Positions 45,757 through 54,771 of a stretch of 64,000 bases of DNA are shown here, piece by piece. Below the pieces are notes generated by a model. It searched no databases, was not told the origin of the DNA, and was given only the letters and a program-made list of their open reading frames with translations. The stretch covers positions 1 through 64,000 of the forward strand of contig NZ_BPQQ01000018.1 of assembly GCF_022179325.1 (NCBI RefSeq), written 5' to 3'. Numbering within the stretch: position 1 is the stretch's first letter; each line of letters begins with the position of its first letter. Source of the stretch: Methylobacterium isbiliense (GTDB lineage Bacteria; Pseudomonadota; Alphaproteobacteria; Rhizobiales; Beijerinckiaceae). A program made the translations under genes and the position numbers.

Positions 45757-47010
45757 ATGTCCGACACGATCACCGTCTCACCGCCTCCCGGGCGGGAGGA
45801 GCCTCCCGGGCGGAAGGACGCCCGCCGCGCCGCTCATCCGGCCCTCGTCCTGTTCGCGCTGGCGATGGGCGGCTTCGCCATCGGCACGACCGAGTTCGCG
45901 ACGATGAGCCTGCTGCCGGATTTCGCGCCCGATCTCGGCATCGACGCGCCGACCGCCAGCCACGTCATCAGCGCCTACGCGCTCGGCGTCGTCGTGGGGG
46001 CGCCGGTGATCGCCGTGCTCGCCGCACGGCTCGCGCGGCGCACGCTGCTCGTCGGCCTGATGCTGCTCTTCGCGCTGGGCAACGGCCTCTCGGCGCTGGC
46101 GCCGAACTATCCCGTCATGCTCGCCTTCCGGGTTCTGGCGGGCCTGCCGCACGGGGCGTATTTCGGCGTCGCGGCCCTCGTCGCCGCCTCGCTGGTGCCG
46201 CAGGAGCGGCGGGCGCAGGCGGTGGCCCGGGTGCTGGCCGGCCTCACGGTGGCGACCGTGGTGGGCGTGCCCCTCGCCAACGGCATCGGCCAAGCCCTCG
46301 GCTGGCGCTGGAGCTTCGGCCTCGTGGCGCTGCTCGCGCTCGCGACGGCGGCCTTGGTCTGGCGCCTCGCGCCAGCCGGTCGCCCGGCCCCGGGCGCGAG
46401 CGCGCTCACGGAACTCGGCGCCCTGAAGCGCGGCCAGGTCTGGCTGACGCTCGCGACCGGGGCGGTCGGCTTCGGCGGCCTGTTCGCGGTCTACACCTAT
46501 CTCGCCTCGACGCTGCTCACCGTCACGCAGGCCGCCCCCGCGACAGTACCGGTGGTCCTCGGCGTGTTCGGCGTCGGGCTCACGATCGGCAACCTCGTCT
46601 GCGCCTGGGCGGCCGACCGGGCGCAGATGCCGGCGGCCGGCCTCACCCTGGCCTGGAGCGCGGGCGCGCTCGCGCTCTATCCCTTCGCCGCGGGCAATCT
46701 GTGGGCGCTCGGCGGGGTGGTGTTCCTGATCGGCTGCGGCGGCGGGCTCGGCACCATCCTGCAGACCCGGCTGATGGACGTCGCCCAGGACGCCCAGACC
46801 CTGGCGGCGGCGCTCAACCACTCGGCCTTCAACACCGCCAACGCGCTCGGCCCCTGGCTCGCCGGCCTCGCCCTGGCGCACGGCCTCGCCCTGCCGGACA
46901 CGGGCTTCGTCGGCGCCGGCTTGGCGCTCGCGGGCCTCGCCGTCTGGGCGGTCTCGCTCGCCGCCGAGGCCGCGATGCGCCGCGAGGCACGGCCCGCGGC
47001 GGCGGAGTAG
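45757..47010 (+). CDS. MFS transporter, AraJ/DHA1 sugar-drug efflux type
   Basis: A 417-aa 12-helix major facilitator. FALAMGGFAIGTTEFATMSLLPDFA at helix 1 and RVLAGLPHGAYFGVAALVAASLV at helix 4 are the signatures of AraJ/YdhP/PbuE-type efflux proteins, which export arabinose-related sugars, purines or drugs. The ATG at 45757 gives a short Pro-rich cytoplasmic tail before helix 1. Substrate not predictable. Putative operator repeats lie just upstream. Confidence 0.9.
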   Translation: MSDTITVSPPPGREEPPGRKDARRAAHPALVLFALAMGGFAIGTTEFATMSLLPDFAPDLGIDAPTASHVISAYALGVVVGAPVIAVLAARLARRTLLVGLMLLFALGNGLSALAPNYPVMLAFRVLAGLPHGAYFGVAALVAASLVPQERRAQAVARVLAGLTVATVVGVPLANGIGQALGWRWSFGLVALLALATAALVWRLAPAGRPAPGASALTELGALKRGQVWLTLATGAVGFGGLFAVYTYLASTLLTVTQAAPATVPVVLGVFGVGLTIGNLVCAWAADRAQMPAAGLTLAWSAGALALYPFAAGNLWALGGVVFLIGCGGGLGTILQTRLMDVAQDAQTLAAALNHSAFNTANALGPWLAGLALAHGLALPDTGFVGAGLALAGLAVWAVSLAAEAAMRREARPAAAE

Positions 47011-47019
47011 CCGCGTTCG

Positions 47020-47233
47020 TCAGGGCAGGGGCCGGCCTGCCGTGTGACGCACGCTGCGGATGATGATCTCCCCGTCGCCGATGCGATCGGTGATCGCGTA
47101 CGGGTAGGGCAGAGCCACGATGCGCCGGATGCGCTGCTGCCCGTGGCAGGCGCCTCGCGGATGGTGTTGCGCGAGTGAACGCGAGCGCCTCGTCGAGCTG
47201 GCGTGCGGCGGGCCGCGTCAGGCGGAGCCTCAC
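47020..47233 (-). pseudogene. ParE-type toxin remnant, frameshifted and internally deleted
   Basis: The N-terminal piece VRLRLTRPAARQLDEALAFTR from a GTG at 47233 matches ParE/RelE toxins. The C-terminal piece RRIVALPYPYAITDRIGDGE, continuing EIIIRSVRHTAGRP to a stop at 47020, also matches but lies in a different frame. Between them roughly 25 residues of the middle helices are missing. A deletion with frameshift explains this, so no full toxin can be made. It lies just downstream of an intact antitoxin gene. Confidence 0.75.
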
Positions 47234-47253
47234 AGGCCGTACACCTACAGGCC

Positions 47254-47472
47254 TCACTTGGCCCAGATGGCCCGCAACTCGTCCTCGGTCGCGCAGTCGC
47301 CTCGCGCCTCAGCGGCGTCGGCCTCGTCCTGCTCCGCGTCTTCATCCGGCGTGACGCGATAGATCGGCTGCACCTCGCCGGCATAGGCCAGCACCTGCCG
47401 CGCGATCTCGTCCTGCATGTCCGGAGACAGGCTCCGCGCGGTCGCCACCGCCTGATCGAGGAGGTCGGTCAA
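47254..47472 (-). CDS. Antitoxin of a ParE-type module, toxin partner broken
   Basis: A 72-aa protein, start TTG at 47472 (no ATG available, no strong ribosome site). DLLDQAVATARSLSPDMQDEIAR is an amphipathic helix typical of this antitoxin family, and the C-terminal acidic part ending TEDELRAIWAK is the toxin-wrapping tail. It is followed after 20 bases by the ParE remnant, the usual antitoxin-toxin order. With the toxin dead it may survive as an orphan antitoxin guarding against related toxins, or be in decay. Confidence 0.7.
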   Translation of the reverse strand: MTDLLDQAVATARSLSPDMQDEIARQVLAYAGEVQPIYRVTPDEDAEQDEADAAEARGDCATEDELRAIWAK

Positions 47473-47535
47473 GGCGCAATCATGCCTTGAACGCGATTGC
47501 GGGAAACGGGAGTCCGGACAGGGCGGCCCCGCGCC

Positions 47536-49014
47536 TCACCGCTGCGCCGCCGGGCTCGCGTCGCCGGGGATCTCCACCACCGCCCGCAGGCCGCCGAGGC
47601 TCGCCTCCTCCAGCCGCAGGCGGCCGCGGTAGAGGGTGGCGAGGTCCGAGACGATGGAGAGGCCGAGGCCGGAGCCGGGCTTGGTCTCGTCGAGGCGCTT
47701 GCCGCGCTTGAGCACCGCCGTCCGGTCCTCCGGCGGCAGGCCCGGGCCGTCATCCTCCACGGTGACGATCAGGTGGGGATAGTCGCCCTGGCCGATCACC
47801 TCGGCGCGGATCGCCACCGTCGCGCTCGCCCATTTGGAGGCGTTGTCGACGAGGTTGCCGATCATCTCCTCGAAATCCTGCCGCTCGCCGCGGAAGCGCA
47901 GGCCCGGGGTGATGGCGGTCTCGAAGGTCAGCGCCTTGTCGCGGTAGATCTTGCCGAAGGTGCGGGTCAGCGCCGCGACCACCGGCTCCACGTCCGTGAA
48001 GGTGCCGAGCGCGCCCGCGAGCGCCGCCGCCCGGGCGCGGTCGAGGTGGTAGTTCACCTGGTCGCGCATGATCGCGGCCTGCTCGCGCACCTTGAGCGCG
48101 AGATCGCTCGACGCGTCGCTCGCCCCCACCTCGTTGACGATGATGCTGAGCGGCGTCTTGAGCGCGTGCGCGAGGTTGCCGACCTGGGTGCGGGCGCGCT
48201 CCAGGATCTCGCGGTTGGTCTCGATCAGGAGGTTCACCTCGCCGGCGAGCGGCGCGATGTCCCGCGGGTACTCGCCCGAGATGTGGTCCGCCTCCCCGCG
48301 CCGGATGGCGCCGAGCGCCGCCCGCAGCTTGATCAGCGGCGCGAGGCCGAAGCGGATCTGCAGGAAGGCCGCGAGCCCGAGCGAGAGGCCGAGGAGCGCG
48401 AAGGTGGTGGTGAGCGCCACGGTGAAGCGGCGCATGTCGGACTCGATCTCGTCCGAGGGGCCGGCCACCCGCACGAGGTAGCGGCCCTCCTCGCCGAGAT
48501 CCACCGCTCGCTCGATGATGCGCAAGGGGCGCTCGTCCTGGGCGCGGCCGTAGCCCTTGCGCAGCTGCCCGGCCCCGGCCTCGCCGACCGCGCGGTCGGG
48601 CGGCGGGAGCGGCACGCCGACGAGGGAGCGCGAGGTGCGCAGGTCGCGCGGCTTGGCGTTCGGGCGGCCGACCTGCCAGTACCAGCCCGAGAGCGGCAGG
48701 TCGAAGCGCGGGTCGCCGAGGCTGCCGAAGGCGCGGGCGTCCGGCTCGCCCGGCGTGACGAGGTTGGTGGCCAGGTCGTTGGCGTAGACGATCAGGCGGC
48801 TGTCGAAGGCGCGCTCGGTGGTCTCGCGGTAGAGCGTCGAGAGGATCAGCCCGGCCGCGAGCAGGATCAGGGCGCTCGACAGGAGCGAGGAAACCGCGAG
48901 GCGGACCGCGATCGAGCGCCGCCGCCAGGGGCGCCACAGGGGAGGAGCGGCGGGCGCGGCCGCCTCCGTCTCCGGGCCGACGCTGCCGGCCACGCCCCGG
49001 GCCGGCGCGTTCAT
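47536..49014 (-). CDS. Two-component sensor histidine kinase (PhoQ-like)
   Basis: A 492-aa membrane kinase: helix 1 (about 37-60), periplasmic sensor (about 61-205), helix 2 (about 207-230), HAMP (about 230-282), a dimerisation/phosphoacceptor helix with His in LAHALKTPLSIIVNE, and an HATPase domain with VDNASKWA (N-box), EDDGPGLPP (G1) and GSGLGLSIV (G2). It phosphorylates the adjoining regulator. The ATG overlaps the regulator stop (ATGA). The acidic patches in the sensor resemble PhoQ-type cation sensors, but the ligand is inferred. Confidence 0.93.
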   Translation of the reverse strand: MNAPARGVAGSVGPETEAAAPAAPPLWRPWRRRSIAVRLAVSSLLSSALILLAAGLILSTLYRETTERAFDSRLIVYANDLATNLVTPGEPDARAFGSLGDPRFDLPLSGWYWQVGRPNAKPRDLRTSRSLVGVPLPPPDRAVGEAGAGQLRKGYGRAQDERPLRIIERAVDLGEEGRYLVRVAGPSDEIESDMRRFTVALTTTFALLGLSLGLAAFLQIRFGLAPLIKLRAALGAIRRGEADHISGEYPRDIAPLAGEVNLLIETNREILERARTQVGNLAHALKTPLSIIVNEVGASDASSDLALKVREQAAIMRDQVNYHLDRARAAALAGALGTFTDVEPVVAALTRTFGKIYRDKALTFETAITPGLRFRGERQDFEEMIGNLVDNASKWASATVAIRAEVIGQGDYPHLIVTVEDDGPGLPPEDRTAVLKRGKRLDETKPGSGLGLSIVSDLATLYRGRLRLEEASLGGLRAVVEIPGDASPAAQR

Positions 49015-49688
49015 GGCGGGGCGGCGCCCGCGCCGGGATCGATCAGGTAGCCGAGGCCGCGCACGGTCTGGATCAGGTCGACGGCGAGCTTCTTGCGCAG
49101 GCGCCCGACGAAAACCTCGATGGTGTTCGAGTCGCGGTCGAAGTCCTGGTCGTAGAGGTGCTCGGTGAGTTCCGCCCGCGACACCACCCGGCCGGTATGG
49201 TGCATCAGGTACGAGAGCAGGCGGTACTCGTGCGAGGTGAGCTTGACCGGGCTGCCGTCCACGAACACCCGCCCCGAGCGGGTGTCGAGGGTGACCGGGC
49301 CGGCGCTGATCTGGCTCGACGCGTGCCCGGCCGCCCGGCGCAGGATGGCGCGCACCCGCGCGAGCAGCTCCTCCATGTGGAAGGGCTTGGTCACGTAGTC
49401 GTCGGCGCCCGCATCGAAGCCGTTGACCTTGTCGCTCCAGCGGTCGCGGGCGGTGAGGATCAGGACCGGCGTCTTCACCTGGGCGCGCCGCCACCCCGAG
49501 AGCACCGACACCCCGTCCGCCTTCGGCAGGCCCATGTCGAGGATGATGCAGTCGTAGGGCTCGGTCTCGCCCAGGAACGCCCCCTCCTCGCCGTCGAAGG
49601 CCTTGTCGACCGCGTAGCCGGCCTGCTCCAGGGCGGTCACCACCTGCCGGTTGAGATCCCGGTCATCCTCGACGACGAGCAGACGCAC
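49011..49688 (-). CDS. OmpR/PhoP-family response regulator
   Basis: A 225-aa regulator. Receiver domain (about 1-118) with phosphorylation site Asp51 in LDMGLP, acidic pair EDD at 7-9, Thr in ILTARD and Lys in VTKPF; winged-helix DNA-binding domain (about 130-220) with LTSHEYRLLSYLM and the recognition helix SNTIEVFVGRLRKK. Coupled to the kinase by overlapping start/stop codons. Likely controls the upstream PepSY gene and envelope genes. Confidence 0.95.
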   Translation of the reverse strand: MRLLVVEDDRDLNRQVVTALEQAGYAVDKAFDGEEGAFLGETEPYDCIILDMGLPKADGVSVLSGWRRAQVKTPVLILTARDRWSDKVNGFDAGADDYVTKPFHMEELLARVRAILRRAAGHASSQISAGPVTLDTRSGRVFVDGSPVKLTSHEYRLLSYLMHHTGRVVSRAELTEHLYDQDFDRDSNTIEVFVGRLRKKLAVDLIQTVRGLGYLIDPGAGAAPP

Positions 49689-49765
49689 GGCGAGCCTCGT
49701 TCCTCACAAGCCGGCCCGCCGCGGGCGGCGGGCGTTCCGGTCCGGCCCCGGCCCCGGCCGGCGCC

Positions 49766-50137
49766 TCACCACTGGCCGGCCACCTGGCCGGAGCGGGCAT
49801 CCACCATCACGTGCACGAACTGCCCGTCCCGGCGCAAGGCCGTCAGCATGTAGACGAGCGTCTCGTCGCGGCGGCAGAGATTGGCCCGCACGATCTCGGC
49901 CCGCGGCACGGCCGTGCGCGCCGCCCGGATCGCCGCCACCGGCTCCACCACCCGCTTCTCGGCGACCGCCTCGCGCAGGTCGCCCGGCGACAGGCAGGTC
50001 TGGGCCGCCTGCGAGATCCGCACCGACTGGGTCTGGACCGCCGCGGCGGGCTCGGCCGCCTCCTGCGCGAGCGCGTACCAGCCCATCGCGGCGAGGGCGG
50101 CGGCTCCGACAGGCAGGATGAGGGCGGCGTGGCGCAT
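49766..50137 (-). CDS. PepSY domain-containing protein
   Basis: A 123-aa exported protein: signal/anchor helix (about 3-24), a linker and a C-terminal PepSY-like region (about 45-123) ending VMVDARSGQVAGQW. One Cys pair (TCLSPGD, NLCRRDE). PepSY proteins near PhoPQ-like systems are thought to modulate sensor or protease activity in the periplasm. It is the first gene of the PepSY-regulator-kinase operon; the regulator starts about 78 bases downstream. Confidence 0.85.
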   Translation of the reverse strand: MRHAALILPVGAAALAAMGWYALAQEAAEPAAAVQTQSVRISQAAQTCLSPGDLREAVAEKRVVEPVAAIRAARTAVPRAEIVRANLCRRDETLVYMLTALRRDGQFVHVMVDARSGQVAGQW

Positions 50138-50340
50138 GACTCGACCATCGGGCCGGGGCACTGAATGCGGCCTGAATGGCAGGATGACCGGTTTCGCCGC
50201 CGCTGCCGCGTCACATCCTCGTGTCCGCGCCGGGGCTTGACGAGCCCGGATGAGCCGGATGGGCCGATCTGAGCCGCCCGCCATCGCCGGCCCTCCCGGC
50301 GTGGTGAGGCGGGCGGCCCGTGGCCGCCCCGGAGGCCGCG

Positions 50341-51528
50341 TCAGCGCCGCGGCTTCGGATGCTCGCGGAAGAACCGCCACATCTCGCGCGCGGCGTCGGG
50401 GCCCTGCGGATCGGTGTAGCTCCCCGCCGCCGTGCCGCCCGACCACGCGTGGCCGCTGCCTTCCACCACCCAATGCTCGTGGGCCGGGCGGCCGCGCCCG
50501 TCCGCCAGGATGCTGCGCCGCCACGCCCGGCCGCCCGGCGACACGCCGGCCTCCTCGCGCAGGGGCGTGGCCCCGGTCGCCGCGATGATCGCCTCGCCGT
50601 TGCGCGGGTGCACGGTGCCGTCCTGGTCGCCGTGGAAGACGATGGTCGGCAGCGGGTCGCGCAGGGGAGCGCCGGCCTCGCCGCCCTGGCGCATGGCGCG
50701 CAGGGCCGAGGGCAGGTCGTGCGCGGCCCCGGCGCAGAGCCCTGAATGGATGCCGACCGCGGCGAAGAGGTCCGGATAGGCCGCCGCGAGGTTCGCGGCC
50801 GCGGCCCCGCCGGCCGACAGGCCCGCCACGTAGACACGGGAGGCATCCACCGCGTACTCCGCCATCACCGCGCGGGCGATGCCGGCGATGAGGGCGGCCT
50901 CGCCCTGGTCGCGGCGCTGGTCGGCGGTGACGAACCAGTTCCAGCAGCGGGCGTGGTTGGCCGCCGCCGTCTGCGCCGGATAGGCGACCAGGAAGGTCTC
51001 GGCCTCGCCGACGCCGTTCATGCCGGTGCCGGCGGCGAAATCGTCCGGGTTCTGGGTGCAGCCGTGCAGCATCACCACCAGCGGCACCGGCCGGCCGTCG
51101 TAGCCGCTCGGCACGTAGAGCTTGTAGGCGCGCTGCCCCTCGCCATTGGCGAAGCTGAGGTCGAGGAAGCGGCCGGGCTCGCTGTCGGGCCGCGGCCGCG
51201 GGGCCGGTTCGGTCACGCCCTCGAACAGGGGGCCGACCTTGCGCCCCACCTCCCGCAAGGCCTCGCGCAGGGTCTCCTGCAGGTCGGCAGGCTTGAAGTC
51301 GGCAGGTTTGAACCAGGGCGGTGCGGGGTCGGCCGGCGGCGCGGCCTCGGGCGGGGGAAGGCGCACGGGTCCGGGGCGGGTGCCGGACTCGGCGCGAGTC
51401 TCGGCGTGAGTCTCGGGCGCGGATCCGCCCCGCACCGCCCGCTGGATCAGGGCCATCGCCTCGCCGAGGCGGCCCTCGCGAGTGAGGCGGGTGGCTTCGG
51501 CCATGCCGGGAAGACGCAGATTGCGCAT
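50341..51528 (-). CDS. PHB depolymerase-type esterase (extracellular esterase family)
   Basis: A 395-aa alpha/beta-hydrolase of the LpqC/PHB-depolymerase esterase family. The core (about 115-395) has oxyanion VVMLHGCTQNP, nucleophile Ser238 in GLSAGG, acid Asp in FHGDQDGTV and His360 in GSGHAWSGG. The first 115 residues are an Ala/Pro-rich, helical region without a signal peptide, as in intracellular members that act on poly(3-hydroxybutyrate) or other esters. GGAGAGAG-like sequence precedes the ATG. Stands alone. Confidence 0.88.
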   Translation of the reverse strand: MRNLRLPGMAEATRLTREGRLGEAMALIQRAVRGGSAPETHAETRAESGTRPGPVRLPPPEAAPPADPAPPWFKPADFKPADLQETLREALREVGRKVGPLFEGVTEPAPRPRPDSEPGRFLDLSFANGEGQRAYKLYVPSGYDGRPVPLVVMLHGCTQNPDDFAAGTGMNGVGEAETFLVAYPAQTAAANHARCWNWFVTADQRRDQGEAALIAGIARAVMAEYAVDASRVYVAGLSAGGAAAANLAAAYPDLFAAVGIHSGLCAGAAHDLPSALRAMRQGGEAGAPLRDPLPTIVFHGDQDGTVHPRNGEAIIAATGATPLREEAGVSPGGRAWRRSILADGRGRPAHEHWVVEGSGHAWSGGTAAGSYTDPQGPDAAREMWRFFREHPKPRR

Positions 51529-51623
51529 GAGGGATCTCTCTCCGAAGCGGCCGCCGGGCGGTCGCGGAGGTCACGGGGGCCGGGTGCGGGACCCGGCCGG
51601 CATTGTCGGCGGCGGCCGGACCC

Positions 51624-52043
51624 TCAGCGGATCCGGTCGGCGAGCGCGGCCTTCACGGCCGGGCTCGCGTGGAGCGCGCCCAGCACCTCGACGGAGGCGA
51701 TGGCGTCGCGCGCGAGGTCGGGCGGGACGTCGGAGGCGATCGTGGCGAGGCCGAGCACCCGGATGTGGAGCGGCTGGCCGGCGTCGCGCGCCGCTTCGAG
51801 ATCGGCCCGGTCGAAGTGGCGCAGCCCGAGTTCGACCGCCTTGCGGGCGACCGAGCGCCGGGTGGCCTCGTCGTGCCGGTCGATCTGGTTGCGGATCGCC
51901 GTGCGGATGAAGTCGGTGCGGTTGGCGTAGAAGCCGTCCCGCACCAGGAGGTCGACATGGCCGAGGTCGACGTAGCCGAGATTGATCGTGATCTTCTCGC
52001 TGTCGCCCGGCCGCGGCCGCAACTCGTGAACGCTCCCGCTCAT
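51624..52043 (-). CDS. Ribbon-helix-helix (CopG-type) regulator
   Basis: A 139-aa protein. EKITINLGYVDLGHVDLLV gives the DNA-contacting strand, followed by the NRTDFIRTAIRNQIDRH helix pair typical of CopG/MetJ folds. The C-terminal half (about 75-139) has the repeated pattern of LHIRVLGLATIASDVPPDLA, seen in DUF-type CopG proteins where it may sense a ligand. It is divergent from lldP. Direct repeats GGTGCAGCAA lie 51 bases upstream and may be its operator. Confidence 0.78.
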   Translation of the reverse strand: MSGSVHELRPRPGDSEKITINLGYVDLGHVDLLVRDGFYANRTDFIRTAIRNQIDRHDEATRRSVARKAVELGLRHFDRADLEAARDAGQPLHIRVLGLATIASDVPPDLARDAIASVEVLGALHASPAVKAALADRIR

Positions 52044-52093
52044 CGCACCATCCCGTCACCATCCGGTCGGATGGAACATGGGGCCTTCTCGCA

Positions 52094-52117
52094 GGTGCAG
52101 CAAGTGCGGTGCAGCAA
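52094..52117. repeat. Direct repeat GGTGCAGCAA x2, possible RHH operator
   Basis: Two perfect 10-base copies at 52094-52103 and 52108-52117 (14 bases apart) lie between the divergent RHH regulator and L-lactate permease genes, next to an A6 tract. RHH dimers commonly bind short tandem sites like this and autoregulate. Confidence 0.5.
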
Positions 52118-52237
52118 AAAATCTGCCGCAGGTCGGCTCGCGTTCCGAGTGAGCGGCGCGTTGCCAGCAAGGCTGCGTTGAGTGCGCCGGATCCCTCTGT
52201 TAAGCGCCCCGCCTGAGGCAGAACGCAGGAGGCGCCG

Positions 52238-53911
52238 ATGTGGAATCAGGTCTACGACCCGTTCGGGAACGCGTGGCTGTCGACGCTGGCCGCCGCCGTC
52301 CCGGTCGTGGCGCTCCTCGGGCTGATCGCCAGCGGCAAGGTCAAGGCGCATATCGCGGCCGTGATCTCGCTCGGGATCGCGCTCCTCGTGGCGACCGTGC
52401 TGTTCGGGATGCCCACCGGCCTTGCCCTGCGGGCGACCGCGCTCGGCGTCGCCACCGGGCTGTTTCCGATCGGCTGGATCATCCTCAACGTGATCTTCCT
52501 CTACCGGCTGACCGTCGAGAAGGGCTGGTTCGCGACCCTGCAGCAATCGGTGGCCGGCATCACCACGGACCGGCGGCTGCAGCTCCTCCTCGTCGCCTTC
52601 GCGTTCGGCGCCTTCTTCGAGGGAGCCGGGGGCTTCGGCACCCCGGTCGCCGTGACGGGGGCGATCCTGATCGGCCTCGGCTTCTCGCCGCTCGCGGCCT
52701 CGGGCCTGTCGCTGATCGCCAATACGGCGCCGGTGGCCTACGGGGCGCTCGGCGCGCCGATCCAGGGCCTCGCCTCCGTCACGGGCTACGATCCCTACGT
52801 GCTCGGCGCGATGATCGGGCGCCAGCTGCCGTTCTTCTCGATCCTGGTGCCGTTCTGGCTCATCGCCGTCTTCGCGGGCTTCCGCGGCATGATGCAGGTC
52901 TGGCCGGCGATCCTGGTCTGCGGCGCCTCCTTCGCGGGCGCCCAGTTCCTGATCTCGAACTACGTCAACCCGTGGATCGTCGACATCGGCGCCTCGCTCA
53001 TCTCGATGGGCGCGCTCGTGGCCTTCCTGAAGGTCTGGCACCCCGCCCAGGCCTGGACCTCGACCGCCCTGCGCACCCACGACGATTCGATGGCCTACGC
53101 CCCCCCGCGCCCGGCCGCTTCCGCGGCGGTCGAGCGCCACGCCTCCCAGCGCGAGATCGTGATGGCCTGGGTGCCGTGGATCATCCTGTCGGTGATCGTG
53201 GCGATCTGGGGCACCGGCTGGTTCAAGGCCCTGGTCAACCCGCTCTTCACGTGGCGATACGAAGTGGAGGGGCTGCACAACCTCATCATGAAGGTGCCGC
53301 CGGTGGTGGCCCAGCCCCACCCCGAGCCGGCCGTGTTCCTGTTCACCTACATGTCGTTCACCGGCACGGGCGTGCTGTTCGCGGCGATCATCTCAGGTCT
53401 CATCATGGGCTTCGGGCCGGTGCGGATGGCGAAGGCCTACATCGAGACGATCTGGGTCCTGCGCACCTCGCTCATCACCATCGCGGCGATGCTGGCGCTC
53501 GGCGTGCTCACCCGCTACGCGGGCGTCGACGCGACGCTCGGCCTCGCCTTCGCGGGCACCGGGATCCTCTACCCGTTCTTCGGCACGCTGCTCGGCTGGC
53601 TCGGCGTCGCGCTCACAGGCTCGGACACGGCCTCGAACGTGCTGTTCGGCGGGCTGCAGCGGATCACCTCGGAGCAGCTCGGCCTGTCGGGCGTGCTCAT
53701 GGCCTCGGCGAACTCCTCGGGCGGCGTGATGGGCAAGATGATCGACGCGCAGTCGATCGTGGTCGCCTCCACGGCCACCGGCTATTTCGGCCAGGAGAGC
53801 CGGATCCTGCGCTTCGTGTTCTGGCACTCGATCGTGCTGGCCTGCCTCGTCGGCGGGCTCGTGATGCTGCAGGCCTACGTGTATCCGTTCACCGCCATGG
53901 TGCTGCACTGA
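52238..53911 (+). CDS. lldP: L-lactate permease
   Basis: A 557-aa LctP/LldP family lactate:proton symporter with about 14 helices. The start MWNQVYDPFGNAWLSTLAAAVP is diagnostic, as are FFEGAGGFGTPVAVTGAIL, APVAYGALGAPI and GSDTASNVLFGGLQ. AGGAGG sits 5-6 bases before the ATG. Takes up L-lactate, glycolate or related 2-hydroxy acids. No lactate dehydrogenase follows. The upstream RHH gene is divergent and could control it. Confidence 0.96.
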   Translation: MWNQVYDPFGNAWLSTLAAAVPVVALLGLIASGKVKAHIAAVISLGIALLVATVLFGMPTGLALRATALGVATGLFPIGWIILNVIFLYRLTVEKGWFATLQQSVAGITTDRRLQLLLVAFAFGAFFEGAGGFGTPVAVTGAILIGLGFSPLAASGLSLIANTAPVAYGALGAPIQGLASVTGYDPYVLGAMIGRQLPFFSILVPFWLIAVFAGFRGMMQVWPAILVCGASFAGAQFLISNYVNPWIVDIGASLISMGALVAFLKVWHPAQAWTSTALRTHDDSMAYAPPRPAASAAVERHASQREIVMAWVPWIILSVIVAIWGTGWFKALVNPLFTWRYEVEGLHNLIMKVPPVVAQPHPEPAVFLFTYMSFTGTGVLFAAIISGLIMGFGPVRMAKAYIETIWVLRTSLITIAAMLALGVLTRYAGVDATLGLAFAGTGILYPFFGTLLGWLGVALTGSDTASNVLFGGLQRITSEQLGLSGVLMASANSSGGVMGKMIDAQSIVVASTATGYFGQESRILRFVFWHSIVLACLVGGLVMLQAYVYPFTAMVLH

Positions 53912-53981
53912 CGTCCCGCGCCGCACCGGAGCGCACGGCCCGGGGCCGGCGCGCCCCCGGCCCCCACCTGCGGAACCCGCG

Positions 53982-54671
53982 ATGACCCGACTCCTCTACG
54001 AACTCGCCGGCGCCGAGCCGGACCGGCGCTTCTCCCCCTTCTGCTGGCGCATCCGCCTCGCCCTGGAGCACAAGGGCCTGCCCTTCGAGGGGCGGCCATG
54101 GCGCTTCACCGAGAGGGAGGCGATCGCCTTCTCGGGGAGCGACAAGGTGCCGGTGCTGGTGGACGGCGCGCGGACCATCGCCGATTCCGCCGTCATCGCC
54201 GCCTATCTGGAGGAGACCTATCCGGACGCCCCGAGCCTGTTCGGCGGGCCGCAGGCGCAGGCGCTCGCCCGCTTCATCGGGCATTGGGCCGACGGCGTGC
54301 TGCACCCGGCGCTGGTGCCGCTCCTCCTCACCGACATCCACGGCGTCGTCGCCCCGCAGGACCGCGACTATTTCCGGCAATCCCGCGAGGCGCGCTTCGG
54401 CAAGGCGCTGGAGGCGGTCTGCCCGGACCCGGAGGCGCAGCTCGTCGCCTTCCGGCGCACCCTCTCGCCCCTGCGCGCGACCCTGCGCGCGCAGCCCTTC
54501 CTCGGCGGCGACGGCCCGCTCTACGCCGACCACATCGTGATGGGCGCCTTCCTGTGGGCGCGGAGCGTGAGCGCGCGGCCGCTCCTCGAACCCGACGACC
54601 CCGTGGCGGCGTGGCGCGAGCGCATGCTGGCGCGGCTCGGCGAGGGCTCGCGGGGGCTCGTCGCGGCCTGA
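53982..54671 (+). CDS. Glutathione S-transferase family protein
   Basis: A 229-aa cytosolic GST. N-terminal thioredoxin-like domain (about 1-80) with RFSPFCWRIRLALEHKGLPFE, where Ser/Cys occupy the glutathione-contact region, cis-Pro in KVPVLVD and the DSAVIAAYLEETYP helix; C-terminal helical domain (about 90-225) including ADHIVMGAFLWA. Close to the DUF4123-free, beta-etherase/Ure2-like GSTs by eye; substrate unknown. 70 bases after lldP and possibly on the same transcript. Confidence 0.9.
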   Translation: MTRLLYELAGAEPDRRFSPFCWRIRLALEHKGLPFEGRPWRFTEREAIAFSGSDKVPVLVDGARTIADSAVIAAYLEETYPDAPSLFGGPQAQALARFIGHWADGVLHPALVPLLLTDIHGVVAPQDRDYFRQSREARFGKALEAVCPDPEAQLVAFRRTLSPLRATLRAQPFLGGDGPLYADHIVMGAFLWARSVSARPLLEPDDPVAAWRERMLARLGEGSRGLVAA

Positions 54672-54771
54672 AGCCCCGCCCCCCGCGACTCCTGTGGACC
54701 CGGCCGCCGCCCGCGGATCGCCCCGCCGCCTCCCGTGTTAGACGGACCGACCGGGTGAGCGCGGAGCCGAG

